DNA from: Cladocopium goreaui
Taxonomy: Eukaryota > Sar > Dinophyceae > Suessiales > Symbiodiniaceae
Length of the DNA stretch: 64,000 nt
Direction of reading: 5' to 3'
NCBI GenBank assembly: GCA_947184155.2
Contig: CAMXCT020006754.1
Coordinates: 1 to 64,000 of the forward strand
The position numbers were made by a program, and so were the translations under genes. Shown piece after piece: positions 21,629 through 33,600 of this stretch. The notes beneath the pieces were generated by a model. That model had not been told where the DNA came from. It searched no databases and saw nothing but the letters and a program-made list of their open reading frames with translations. Positions within the stretch are counted from its first letter, which is position 1. Each line of letters starts with the position of its first letter.

Positions 21629-22790
21629 ACTACTTCACTGTGGACCACTTCTGAGAGTGGCATGAGAGCCGGGCTGATTCACATTTTGTAGCCATTTGCA
21701 TGTGACGTTACGCACGATGACTTCCATGCATGGGCGAACTTTTCAACTATGAACTGAGGTGGGCGACCTCAGTAGTGTGAGTCCCGAGATTTTCTGTAGT
21801 TAGTGCTGTGTCAAGACTGGCCATGAATCGGCGTATGCCATTCGGCTTCGCTGAGGGTAACTCGATCCGACGTATGCCGTTCGGCTTCGTTGGTGAATGT
21901 TACGGTCGATGATTTTATCAATGGTGAAGTGTCGTCTGCCTTTCGGCGTCGGCACAGATCCTGCGAGGAGAATCACTAGTTTTGCGTGTACAGCGCTCGC
22001 AACAGGAATAGATCAATGTATCACATGTTTGGAATCACACCAACTACTTATTTTGCATAGTACAGCATTAATTCGATAGTGGATCGCCAGTTCTTTAAAG
22101 TCCCGTGCGTTTGCTCCTGTGTCTGGTTGCCCGAACTCACCAGACATGGGGGGTGTGAAAGGGACATAGGCGAGAGACCATTAGTAAGAGGACAGCAAGA
22201 CACACGGCAAGACGTGACGTCTTTACCGACATTGCCGTGTGGCTCAAGTGACTCAAGAACGCACCGCTTGTCCTGTGAAGGGAAAAGGGGTCCATGCCGT
22301 GTTGCTGACTGGTTGGGGAGACCTTGAACATCATTGACTATTACAACGAGGAGATTGGTACATCAAACCATTCACAGGTTATCAGCCGTACGCTCTACCC
22401 AGGGCGTACGGTGGTTCTACAACGCGGAACAGTCCGACGGCAAGGTGTCTGAAGAGTGCACCTACCTGGTTGGTTGCTTCCCCCACTCCCGTGAGCGAAT
22501 CGATCATTGGCGTGGACATTAACTTGGGCATCCTGCTCTACTTGACCTACTACAAGTCGTTAGACTGTGGTAAACGGAAGTGACCTGCAGAGAAGCCAGA
22601 GCAATGTCTCAGAAACCCCAGTCAAGCAGCAATGAAACTCACTAATTACTCCTTTGCGGCGGCGCCGGCGGCGATCAGTGACACGCCGGGGTCCATGGAG
22701 AGCGGTGGTGGTGGTACAGTTTCATATGTAGCAACTGGAAGTGGCGCATCCACAAACAGCTTCACCGTGGTGAGCAACACCACGTCACAT
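21629..22790. other. Coding-like fragments without a clear frame
   Basis: Holds a duplicated phrase, CGTATGCCATTCGGCTTCG / CGTATGCCGTTCGGCTTCG at about 21832 and 21873, and short frames such as GKGVHAVLLTGWGDL (22281-22325) and PFTGYQPYALPRAYGG (around 22362-22410). They look like pieces of genes broken by frameshifts or introns; see rejected items for the protease-like piece. Confidence 0.3.
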
Positions 22791-22797
22791 AGAGGAA

Positions 22798-23298
22798 GTG
22801 CCAGACGATCGACGTCAACAAGATCCCAACGATCTCGACGACCTTCAGGCGAGGCGGCCAGCCAAATTCCAACGTAGGCAACAAGACTTGTCCCTGGATG
22901 TGGTTTCCATTGCATCGGCGTCGCCGAGAATGAAGATGCAGTTGATTCTACGGCGCGTGATCCTGACCTACATCAAGGACCGCTACCGTGTCTTCTATGT
23001 GTACACGGTGATGACACCGGCACCTACATACGTGGAGCATGTCAAGAACAACGGCATGATCCCGGAGTATGACGGGTACATCCCCTACGTTGGCGAGGAC
23101 GTGCACGGCGAATTCCGGGAGCCCACGGATGCAGAGTATAAGGCGGCGTTCGAGCGGGTCGGAAGAGGAGGAAAGTTTGGCAACCGTGACCTCGAGATGT
23201 ACCTCAAGGGAATCCCAGGCATCAAGATTCTGAGCAAGCTCATGAAAATCCTCCTACCATTTTCCTCTATAAAATGGAGGTACCTAGGTACCACTTAA
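22798..23298 (+). CDS. GC-rich exon or gene fragment, unknown
   Basis: A 166-codon open frame whose second half is convincing as protein: RRVILTYIKDRYRVFYVYTV, then an acidic stretch GEDVHGEFREPTDAEYK, then GRGGKFGNRDLEMYLKGI. Third positions are strongly G/C, unlike the AT-rich sequence that follows. The frame meets CTCTATAAAATGG at 23265, the first of the local TTTTATAG/CTATAAAA motifs, and stops 20 bases later, so a splice donor or a truncation probably lies near 23250. No family recognised. Confidence 0.45.
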   Translation: MPDDRRQQDPNDLDDLQARRPAKFQRRQQDLSLDVVSIASASPRMKMQLILRRVILTYIKDRYRVFYVYTVMTPAPTYVEHVKNNGMIPEYDGYIPYVGEDVHGEFREPTDAEYKAAFERVGRGGKFGNRDLEMYLKGIPGIKILSKLMKILLPFSSIKWRYLGTT

Positions 23299-25284
23299 GA
23301 CCTAAATTTTAGTTAGCTATTTTTCAGTGACATAGCATATACAGGTTGGGAACCCATTTTATAGAGAGGGTATCTTGTATTCAGATGTTCTTTTTGGAGG
23401 AGGCTTATCTTGGGACATTTTTTTTTGATTTTATAGAGGGAGAACCTGCCATTATGTTGCCCATTTGTATCATATAATTTTTGATTAGTTTTCGATTTTA
23501 TAGAGCATCAACTGTGGTCATGAATCAACACCACGACGCGCGTTCTTGCAACTGCATTTTTTGAGGCCCATGGGGAAAGGGTCTGATATGATGTGTAATG
23601 CAAAAATCATACACTTTCTGATCATTTCCAAAATCAAATCAGGTATTTAAAGATCATTTTGATCTGGATTTTTGAGGCATCAAAAAAAAGGAAGGTTGTT
23701 TTCTGTTCCAAAAAAAACATACAAGAAAACATGTGAAAAAATAGATTTGATTTTCTCAAAAAAATGGCACAGGCAACATTGACCTATGTCTGTCAACTCA
23801 ACTGTTCTCGACTGTGCTAATCTGGGAAGACTTGCAAATCTGAATTGAAAACTCTGTCAGTGGGGCGCGCTATTGTGCGCCATGGCTGACCGATACAATT
23901 TCCCGCGTCAATGCGAAGCTTGGCTCTTGACTAAGAAACATCCTAAAATCTTCATTGGGAGGAAAAAAAATGACATCAAAATCATGTGGAGATAGTGATC
24001 CATGATGCTGGTCTGTAAAATAGCAGCTGGATACAGTTGGTCTTCTATAAAATTGGAAAATTAGGAGTAATACCAGTTAGGGTTCAATGGAGCACTATAA
24101 AATCAGGAAGTAAATGAATATTGGAAGCATTTGGAAGCAATATCAGTTGTCTCACACTGTCTCACTATAAAATTGGGAAAGTAGAAGATAACAGGGACAT
24201 TTATTGAAGTAAGTAGTAGATGTAGCTTGATTTAGGCATATTTAGGCAATAATAGTGGTTGGACCACTACAAAAAAAACCTGATTTTATAGAGAATCAAT
24301 GAGAATCCTTTGTTTGTTTCTTTTGTAGCTTCGATGCACAGGGACTGGCAATGTGCGTTGAAGCAACAGAAGAACCTCGTTGGGACGGTTTCCGTGGAGT
24401 TTGGGGTTTCTTGCCTGCCATCCCACTGAAAGGTTTTTGGATGTTTTTTTGGTCTGTGCAGGTTTGTTTTGTGCTATACAGATAGTCTGACAATGTCTGA
24501 CAGTTTCTGGTGTGTTTTTTTTCGGTTGTTCTGTGGTAATGCATGGTCATTGCGGAACTAAGTGAGCAAGTGCAAGAAGCGAAGCACTACTGGGCGCATT
24601 TCGAATCATGCTGTCTTCCGAAGACCGCTGCTTGTTAGCATATAGATACGTGATGATACGTGATGACACACGTGGAATAATCAAAATGTTGGAATTTGTT
24701 TTTTGAGACAATTTTGGAAAATTTCGGACAGATATGAGATATGGGAGATTCTGGGAGATTCTGGGGAATTCTGGTGCGGGGGGTACTCAGGGGATTTCAG
24801 GGGAAAAAACTTGCCTAAACGAAGCCGAACTAGTTCCACATGAAGCCACTGCACATCACTGCGCTGTGAACTGAGGGGCCAGAATTTCTGGACGTGGAGC
24901 CATGCTATCTCCAAGGACTGTCCGAAACAGAAATGCTCGGCTCCTCGTCAGCAATGGGCCATAATGGGCCCAGGGAAGCCGAACCTCAGGTGAGATTGGA
25001 CATGCCACTACATACATCTACAATCATCTACATGATGTATCTATGATGATCTATGAATGTCCATGATGTATTTGCATTACTGGATAATATTGGAAAATAT
25101 TGGAATATACTGGATATTACATGATATTACTGCTGCCATTTGCTGCCTACCGATCCATTTTTGTGCCTGATATTTGATGCCATTTGAATCCATTTGATTC
25201 TTTCCAGAATGAGAGATCTGTTTTATTTTCACTGGTTGTAGGCCTCGGTTTTCTTCTAGCTCATTAAAGCCCAATCCTGTCGCA
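23299..25284. other. AT-rich DNA with dispersed GATTTTATAG / CTATAAAATC motif
   Basis: No gene recognised. The decamer-like motif occurs in both orientations at about 23266, 23355, 23432, 23493, 24043, 24095, 24162 and 24282. Further copies lie inside introns of the next gene. Confidence 0.5.
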
Positions 25285-28231
25285 ATGCTACGCTCCTGTG
25301 CGCTGGCGCTGACTTGTTTCTTTCTTCCGGTCGTATTGTCCGTGGGTGATGTGGACAATTCTCTTCCCAGCCTGAACGATGACACTACTTGCTCCATTGA
25401 CGAACCAGAGTGTCTTGTCAGAGGATCGGCGCAGCATGGTTTGAGCATGCTTGGGGATTTTATGGATAATTTGTTTCTATAGAATCGACAAATTCAGATT
25501 CTGTGTTCCCAAATCATAAGTTTTTGATTTTATAGTAGGCTATAGTAGGCTGTAGTTTTTGTTTTATAGTAGGCTGCTGGATGCTGCAGAAATCCTAGGG
25601 TTTGCCCGGTGCACACAGTTTTAGAATGTTTTAGAATGTTTTAGAATGTTTCAGAAGGAATCAAAATGAATCAAATCATACAAAACTGGTTGAGCATTCT
25701 GCTCGGCTTCAGGTGGTGGCACGCAGAGCAGCATGCCGCAGAGGCTCTTGAGTGGGCAAAGAATTGGCAAGGTGCCCGAGAGTTTGAGGCTCTTGATGCT
25801 TTTGGATTTTCTCAGGGCATAGCGTGCCTTGTTTTTGTGAAATATTTTGAAATTTTGAAAAATTTTGAAATTAGTTGAATAATGTTGAATATAGTTGAAT
25901 AATGTGGAATAATGTTGAAATATGTTGAATAATTTTGAAATATCTGTTTTGAAATTTTTTGAAATATTTTGAAAATTCTTGAGGCGTCAATTTCGCCGAG
26001 CTGGATGGCGGGCATTGGCTTTCGACATAAAGCTTAATGTTCAGCACGATTTGGTGACCCGTACTGGATTTTACCAGTTACTTGAGATGGGGCTGATGTT
26101 CTTGGTCAGCATTGTGGTGCCATCAGCATTGTGGATGTGGCATGTTTTGTTTGATTTTATGGGGTAGACATGGTGCCAATATGTGCCAATGCCAGGACAT
26201 GCCAAGACATGCCAGGACATTATAAAGATATATAAAGAATATTAAAGAATATTAAAGAATATTATAAAGAATTATACAGAATTATAAAGATATGTTAACA
26301 CTTGGTACCACATGTTAGCAATATTTAACAATTGTTAAAACTGGGAGAACTTTTTGATTTTATAGAGCAGCCATGTGGGTAGCACAAAGACTGGGAGACT
26401 TGGTATGTTTTGTTTGATTTTATAGAGTAGACATGAGGAGACATGGTGCCCAATTCCAAGAATTTGTCGATTTTATAGAGTAGACATATGGGATATTATG
26501 GGATCATGTGGGTATCACAAGGACTTGAGAAGCATTTAGGAACTTCGTGAAATGAAATTGAGATGAATTAAGGCTCAGACCACGTGGTCTGGTAGTCGCT
26601 GGGCCACCTTGCAGCCTCTTTGTTGGAGCCTCCCAAAGTGTGCACCAACGCCAGTTCTGGCGAGTATTGGGAAACCAGTACAACAAAAAGGTCAGATTGG
26701 CCAATTTAATTTGGGCCAACTTTGTGCCTTGAAAGCGAGACATTCATGAAACATCTTTGAAATCTTTTGAAATTATCCAAATATCTTTGAGATTCTTTGA
26801 GAATTTTTGAGATAGATTTTGAATGATTTTGAAACATTTTGAATATGTTTGAATTGTTTTGCGATGTTTTGAGCAAGTTTTGAGGTGATGTGGGGAAGGT
26901 TGGTATCAGATGGTATCAGTATCATGGAAGTAGAGAAGTGCGTCGTTTTGTGTGCTTGTGGGCCAACTTAGGCAGTGGCAATGAGCATCTTGATCCACGC
27001 GGGTCGGGACTTGTACTATATTTTCGAGCAGCCGTGTTCCAGTTGGGCTTTCAAATTGCCCACAATGATTTCCCTGAAGCTCCTCGGGGGCATGTGGCCT
27101 GGTACGGATCAGTAGTTATCAGTATGTTATCAGTAGTCTATTTGTTTGGATTGCAGGGTTTCCCCATGTTTTCCCAAGTTTTTTTTGGGTATTCAAAATC
27201 TGTGTGCCAATTTTTGGCATTTTTTTGGGATTTCGTTGCCAACCGAAGTGCCCAGCACAGGACGACTATTTGCACCTGGTTGTGCTTTTGGGGAGCAGAC
27301 CTTCTGAAACCAACCCATTTGGTGTCGAACATGAAGAGACCGGGGGAAATGGAATGAAATGGAAAGAACATGAAACAAATTGTGATCTTTTGTGAATATT
27401 GGTACTGCATGGTGGTGCATGAGTGCCGGCCAGGAGCTACCAGAAGCTTCAGAGAACTTTGCGGAACTCTGATCGCAAGAAGTACAAGGACAGCGGGCAC
27501 ACGCTTGCATGGGTTCAGTGGGAGGAAAATGCATGGTTGCTGAATATGTTTTTTTTAAATCATAAAACGTCATAAAACTTTTTGATTTTATAGGGACATT
27601 ATTGAATATACAGTAGTTTGATGTAGTTTGATTTTATATGATTTTTATTGATTTTATAGAGATTTATAGAGACTCCTTGGAAAATCTTTGGAACCCCCTG
27701 TCCTGATAGCTCCCTTTCAGTGCTAAAGAATTTGATTTTATAGGCACTTTCATGGGCTGTCAATGATTTTCTCATCCTGTGAAGCCAGGATCGATTCAGT
27801 CGCAGGAATGCTAGACGAAAGCGGCCAAAAAAGTACTACTCGGAGACAGTCCATGCGGATGGTAGGAGGTCGTGGTCAGGAGGGCGGGATCTGCCAGAAA
27901 GTGCAGCCTACCCAGCCTGGTTCTGCAGGGCGATTTTTATGTGCTGGGCAGAGCAGTACAAAGCCGATGGCTTTCCCCAGATTGCAATTGAAAATCTGTA
28001 GGCGCTGTAGGTCTTCTTGATTTTGAAGAACCAGCAGCTTTTGCTTACAGCCAAGACTGTGTTGAGATGTTTCGTTACTACTTGCCTTATCATCCTTTAC
28101 CCAAGGATACCCAAGGAAATTCAGAGAATGACTTTCGAAGTTACGATGCAGCATATAGTGTGGGGATGACATTCCCTGCGGATTTCCATTTCAATTGGCT
28201 AGAATCTTTGCTGTCACACGGGGCATGTTAG
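25285..28231 (+). CDS. Multi-exon gene: PPCSLF/KPTHL-family methyltransferase-like protein
   Basis: Rebuilt by joining exons in frame: 25285-about 25435 (signal-like MLRSCALALTCFFLPVVLS), about 25713-25823 (WWHAEQHAAEALEWAKNW ... DAFGFSQGIA), 25984-26091 (RRAGWRALAFDIK ... GFYQLLEMG), 26573-26723 (GLVVAGPPCSLFVGASQSVH ... LANLIWANF), 26972-about 27100 (YIFEQPCSSWAFKLP), about 27261-27330 (FWGADLLKPTHLVSNM), about 27434-27540, 27789-27997 (DLPESAAYPAWFCRAIFMCW) and 28051-28231 ending TGTTAG. Exons 2-5 and 8-9 join in phase. GPPCS resembles the catalytic PPC loop of C5-cytosine methyltransferases and AFDIK an acidic SAM-binding position, but the full motif set is not shown. I recall this motif order from uncharacterised dinoflagellate proteins. 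Joins of exons 1-2 and 5-7 are unresolved. Confidence 0.7.
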
Positions 28232-29050
28232 CTCATGTGCAATGTCTGTATGATCATACAATAAATATATTAAAAATATTAAAAAATAAAATATATAAAT
28301 AATACATAAAAACGTAGGAGTTCTATGGAATTCTGATTTGTTGCTCGTCGGGCATTGCACCTGCTGACAAGTGTGGATACACGCTCGATCACATGCGCCA
28401 ATTTGGAGTCCTTAATGGGAGGCCATATGCCCAGAAGTTCCTTTACGGGATATGGTCTTAGCAAACCAAACATGCTGCAGGCAATTGTGAAAAAGGGACA
28501 GGGTTGGAAAGGGATTGAAGGTTGTGGACGGAGAGCTTAGGATAGTTTAGGAATGTTTAGGATAGTTTAGGAATTGTTCGGAATGATTAGGGTTCCCGGT
28601 TTTGTAGTGATTCAAAAAGCGAATAAGCTATCAAGAGCAGCCCTTTTGGAACCGTCCCACTATAGAATCGTGAAATTTTGTTAATCCATGTTCATCCTTG
28701 TTATGAATCTCCATTATGTTCCATTGATTTCCAAAGACTGTGGCACAAATCACAAAAAAGCTGATTTTATAGTGGTGAGATGTGGTGATTTTCATTTTCA
28801 GGTATCAGCTTATCACATCTGAATTCACCTGATATATTCTGAATATTTCTGAATTAATGTTTGCACCCGATTAGTGTCCTGGTACCCTATTGTGAGAAAT
28901 TTCTTGCTCCTAATTCAGTCACATGCAAATTGTTGGGGGGGAACTCTATTGTGAGATTTTTTTCCAGATGAGATTTTTTCCATATTTTTCATTTTTTCCA
29001 AACCCTTTAACTTTAAAAAAACTAATTATTTATGTTCAATTATTTTTAAT
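28232..29050. other. Intergenic AT-rich DNA
   Basis: A, T-rich words TATTAAAAATATTAAAAA at 28268 and repeated GATAGTTTAGGAAT near 28540-28575. Motif copies CCACTATAGAATCG (28657) and GATTTTATAGTGG (28762). The first recognisable satellite words (GGGGGGGAACTCTATTGTGAGA) appear around 28935. Confidence 0.5.
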
Positions 29051-30510
29051 ATTAATTATTTTAAATGCCTTATTAAACCCTTATTAAAAAACAGCACCCA
29101 GACAATTTTTCAAGGGGATACCTCATGATTGGCTCAGTTACTCAATAATATAATTGTTTGGATGGTACTCTATTGTGAGCACCAACTGGTGGGAATGAAA
29201 AAAAAACAACAAAACCCTTTCTCCACCTTTCTTTGGGTAAAGCTGATGATTTACTTTAGAAAGCCATATTTGTGTTAAAGCTTTAAAATGCAAGGTTTTC
29301 AAAATAATCAGATGCCTTATTAAACCCTTATTAAAAAACAGCATCCAGACAATTTTTCAAGGGGGTACCTCATGAGTGGCTCAGTTACTCAGTATTATAA
29401 TTGTTTGGATGGTACTCTATTGTGAGCACCAACTTTTGGGAGTGAAAAAAAAGCAAAACCCTTTCTCCACCTTTCTTTGGGTCAAGCTGGCCCCTTTACT
29501 GTAGAAAGCCATAGTTGTGTTAAAGCTTTGAAATGAAAGGTTTTCAAAATAATTAGATGCCTTTTTAAACCCTTATTAAAAAACAGCACCCAGACAATTT
29601 TTCAAGGGGGTACCTCATGAGTGGCTCAGTTACTCAATAATATAATTGTTTGGATGGTACTCTATTGTGAGCACCAACTTTTTGGAGTGAAAAAAACAAC
29701 AAAAACCTTTTCTCCACCTTTCTTTGGGTAAAGCTGGCCCCTTTACTGTAGAAAGCCATAGTTGTGTTAAAAGTTTCAAATGCAAGGTTTTCCAAATAAT
29801 TAGATGCCTTATTAAACCCTTATTTAAAAACAGCACCCAGACGATTTTTCAAGGGGGTACCTCATGAGTGGCTCAGTTACTCAATAATATAATTGTTTGG
29901 ATGGTACTCTATTGTGAGCACCAACTTTTGGGAGTGAAAAAAAAACAAAACCCTTTCTCCACCTTTCTTTGGGTAAAGCTGGCCCCTTTACTGTAGAAAA
30001 CCATAGTTGTGTTAAAACTTTGAAATGAAAGGTTTTCAAAATAATTAGATGCCTTATTAAACCCTTATTAAAAAACAGCACCCAGACAATTTTTCAAGGG
30101 GGTACCTCATGAGTGGCTCAGTACTCAATAATAAAATTGTTTGGATGGTACTCTATTGTGAGCACCAACTTTTGGGAGTGAAAAAAAAAGCAAAAACCTT
30201 TCTCCACCTTTCTTTGGGTAAAGCTGGCCCCTTTACTGTAGAAAACCATAGTTGTATTAAAGCTTTGAAATGCAAGGTTTCCCAAATAATTAGATGCCTT
30301 ATTAAACCCTTATTAAAAAACAGAAATTTTTCAAGGGGGTACCTCATGAGTGGCTCAGTACTCAATAATAAAATTGTTTGTGTGGTACTCTATTGTGAGC
30401 ACCAACTTTTAGGAGTGAAAAAAAAAAACAAAATCATTTTCTCAGCTCCATTCCTTTGGAATTCTCAAAATTTCTTATCAAAACCCAACTAATTACAAAC
30501 CAGCACCCAA
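29050..30510 (+). repeat. Satellite array 1, about 6 monomers of 246 bp
   Basis: Monomers contain GGCTCAGTTACTCAATAATA, TAATTGTTTGGATGGTACTC, TATTGTGAGCACCAACTTTT, an A-run, CCTTTCTCCACCTTTCTTTG, AAATAATTAGATGCCTTATT and CAGACAATTTTTCAAGGGGG. Landmark positions are 29156, 29405, 29652, 29898, 30141 and 30376. The last monomer decays near 30490-30510 just before the DDE-Ulp1 ORF block. Confidence 0.95.
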
Positions 30511-30666
30511 ACAATTTTCAAATGCAACCACATGCAGCACAGGCAAGCTGGTGCTTTTTTTGACACTTATTTAAAAAATCTTGAGATCAATTATCTCACT
30601 GCAAAGGTGAAAAGCAATGAGCCTTGCTCAGTGCAAAGTTGCAAATCACTCAGTCTCAGTAGAGCT

Positions 30667-33600
30667 TCAGGCAGGTGCAGCTGATGTTGATGAGGTAGGT
30701 GCAGCTGAGCTCGAAGAAATAGGTGCTGAAGATGAGCTTGCTGAGATAGCCAGGGTGGCTGACTTGAGCAGCTGCTCGAGATCCTCAGGGCCTGTGCTGA
30801 GATAAGGCAGCTTGTTAGCCTTAGCAGCTTCTGAGTGCAGGTGGTACCTGAGACATTTGTAGGCATCACAGCTGAGGCAGCCTGACTGCCACCTGCACTT
30901 AGAACATTTGCCCAAGGAATCCTTCAGGAGCTTGACCTTGTGAAATGAGTCCTGAGAGAGGTTTTTCCAAGTGAACCTCACTGAGTTCTTGTCCAGCTGG
31001 TCCTTGGCAGTCTGGTAGGCAGCTGAGGTGATGTCAGTCAGCTTGCTCAGCTTTTTCTCAGCCTTGCTTTTTTGCTGAGCAATGCCAGCCATTTGAGACT
31101 CAAGCTTAGCATGTCTGACTTTGGCATCTTCAATGAGTGCATTTGCATGAGCCAGCAGCTTAGGCACAATAGTGACCAACCTGAGTTTCCAATCTTTCCA
31201 GCCATCCTCAGGCCAGACTGAAGGCCACTCACCCCTGAAAACCCTCAGCTCTTCCTCTATGTAATGCAGCACATAGCAGCCACAAGCATTGCTGCCCACA
31301 GGCTGAGTGGCAATGTTGCTGAGGGGAGGGAGAGTGAAATAGGGGTCAAGCAATTGGCCCATGAAGATCTGCCGAGGATGTGATTCCTCATGCTCCTTGC
31401 TGAGGGAGTCATACCTCCTCCAAGTGATGGGTTTCCCAGGCCCTGCCCTCTGAGCTGCCAGTAAGGTCCAGTGAAACTGAGAATACACTGGAACCAAAAG
31501 AAGCTTGCAGTGCTGAGACCAGCTTAGCTTGATGCCTTCCTTGAAGCCCTCCAGCTGCTCAGGGTTGCCATCATTTTCAAGGATCAGCTTGCTGAGGATT
31601 GGGTCCACACAGTGAACTCCTAAGACTTCTGGGAGGGCAACATTAGCCTTGTCAAAGCACCATCTGAGAAGGGCCCAGCCAAGCCAAAGGTGCTGATCCT
31701 CCATCTCAGGGATTTCCTTAGGGCATGGGATCACTGAGTGGATACTCCACTCCTTTGGGCTCAAGCCAACCTCATCTTCAGGATTGCAGCTCAGCTGGCT
31801 CAGCATGAGGCTGAGATCTCTCTTGCTGAGCTGGGTCCACTTAGGCCACTTCACCTTCAGAACTTTAGCCTTAGAGCTCTTGATCTCCACCCATTCAGGC
31901 TCAACCTGATATGCACCTGAGTCAGTCACACAGATGTATGTAGCTGGTGTGCTGCCATGAGTGAGCTTGCCATGCTTGCCAAAGCTGAGCCTGCCTGCTG
32001 CTTCTGAAACAATCACAACTTCTTGATTGAAAAGAGGATCATCAAATTCAATTTCAGCAGGTGGTGCTTGCTCAGGTGGAGGCAATGGTGGTTTCTCAGA
32101 AAGGTCCTGCTTGGAGCCAGCCTTGACTAAGGCTTTAGCTTCTGATGTTTTCTTAGTTTTTTTCTTCAAGTTCTTGTGCTTAGCTGATGGCTTGTTCTTC
32201 ATGGAAGCTTTGTTCTTGATGGAAGCTTTGAATGCTAGGGAGAGTTTTTTCTTAGGCTTGCCTTTCTGCCTGGCCTCAGGCTGGAGCTCAGCCAAAGCTT
32301 CATGTCTGCTCATGTCTGAGAGTTTCTGAGCCATTTTTTGCACAAGTTTGCTCTTATGCTTCCTCAGCAGCTTTCTGGGCTTCCTCTGCCTGGCCCTCTT
32401 AACAACAGCTTTATCTTTCTTGCTTTGATACTCAGCAGTCCCCATTCTTCTGATTTGGGCTCTTCTGAGGGAAGGATGAATCCTCAGGGACAATGAGTTT
32501 TGAAGTTCTAGCTCCAAGTCCTCAGCAATGGCATCAGTGATCTCTGGCTGGAGGTCTTCCTCAGTGCAGTCCTTCTGATCCTCAGGGTTGTAATAGTCCC
32601 AGATTTGGAGGTCTGAGATTTGCTTCGCTGTGCTGCTCAGATTCCAATCTGCCTTTGCAGGCACTCCCTCACCATCTCTCCACTTGAGCCTGTCTCTGAG
32701 CCACTCAGGACTGTACCTCTTGGTGCCAACCTCTAAGCCCATCTCCTTAGCCCAGCTCTGAGACAGGAGTTCTACAAGCCTCCCTGAGGCTGGATCAGGC
32801 CTGTAGACCAGGATCCCATTCCTCACTGCAGCTCTGAGGACCCATTCATCTTTGAGGTTCTTCTCAGCCATTGCTTCTTGAGCTGCCACAACTGCAGTGA
32901 CAATTTCTAAGGGGCCAACTTTCCAAACTGAGTGCTCCACCTTTCTCTGGGTCTGCCACTGGGCTCTGAGATCAATGAGCTTGTGTCTCACTAAGGCCTT
33001 GAACTGCTTGGCAAAATCAGTGTCAGTGATTTGCAACTTAGAGGTGCACTTCTCAGCCACAAGGCAGCTTAACTGATTTGCTAAGGCCATGGACTCAGTG
33101 GCTGAGTCACTGAACACTGAGGAGAAGCAATCCCTCATCCAAATGGATGCAGGGTACTGGGCAGCTTGAGCCTGGATGCTCCAGCTGAGGATAACTGAGT
33201 CCACATTGGCTGCAGGCTGCTGCATGATGTCAACCTTAGACATGAGCTCAGGGTGGTTCTGCCTCAGCCTCCTGTAGGGCAGCATGACTCTCCCAGCTGA
33301 GCTTCCCTGAGTCCTGGTGATGGCCTTATCACCAATTTTGAAGGTTTCATCACTGAGCCAGGTGCCACTCTCTGAGATGTTGCTCAGTCTGGCCCATTCA
33401 CCTGGCACAACTAATAGCCCTTTGCCAACTGAGCCAATGATCTCTTGAGACTCATCACCATAAACTGAGTGCAGGAGCTGCCTGGCTTCATAGGTGATCC
33501 TGTATCTATCCTCCCCTGAGATTCCAATGAGAGTGGTGGATCCTGGCTGAGGCAAAGCTGGCTTGGCTGCTGGTGCTGAGGCCTGAGTTGAGCTTGCATC

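Noticed and set aside
22281..22325. C1A cysteine-protease-like active-site piece (GVHAVLLTGWGDL)
   Set aside because: The His motif fits papain-type enzymes, but the frame stops after a few codons and no catalytic-Cys segment or other exon was found nearby.
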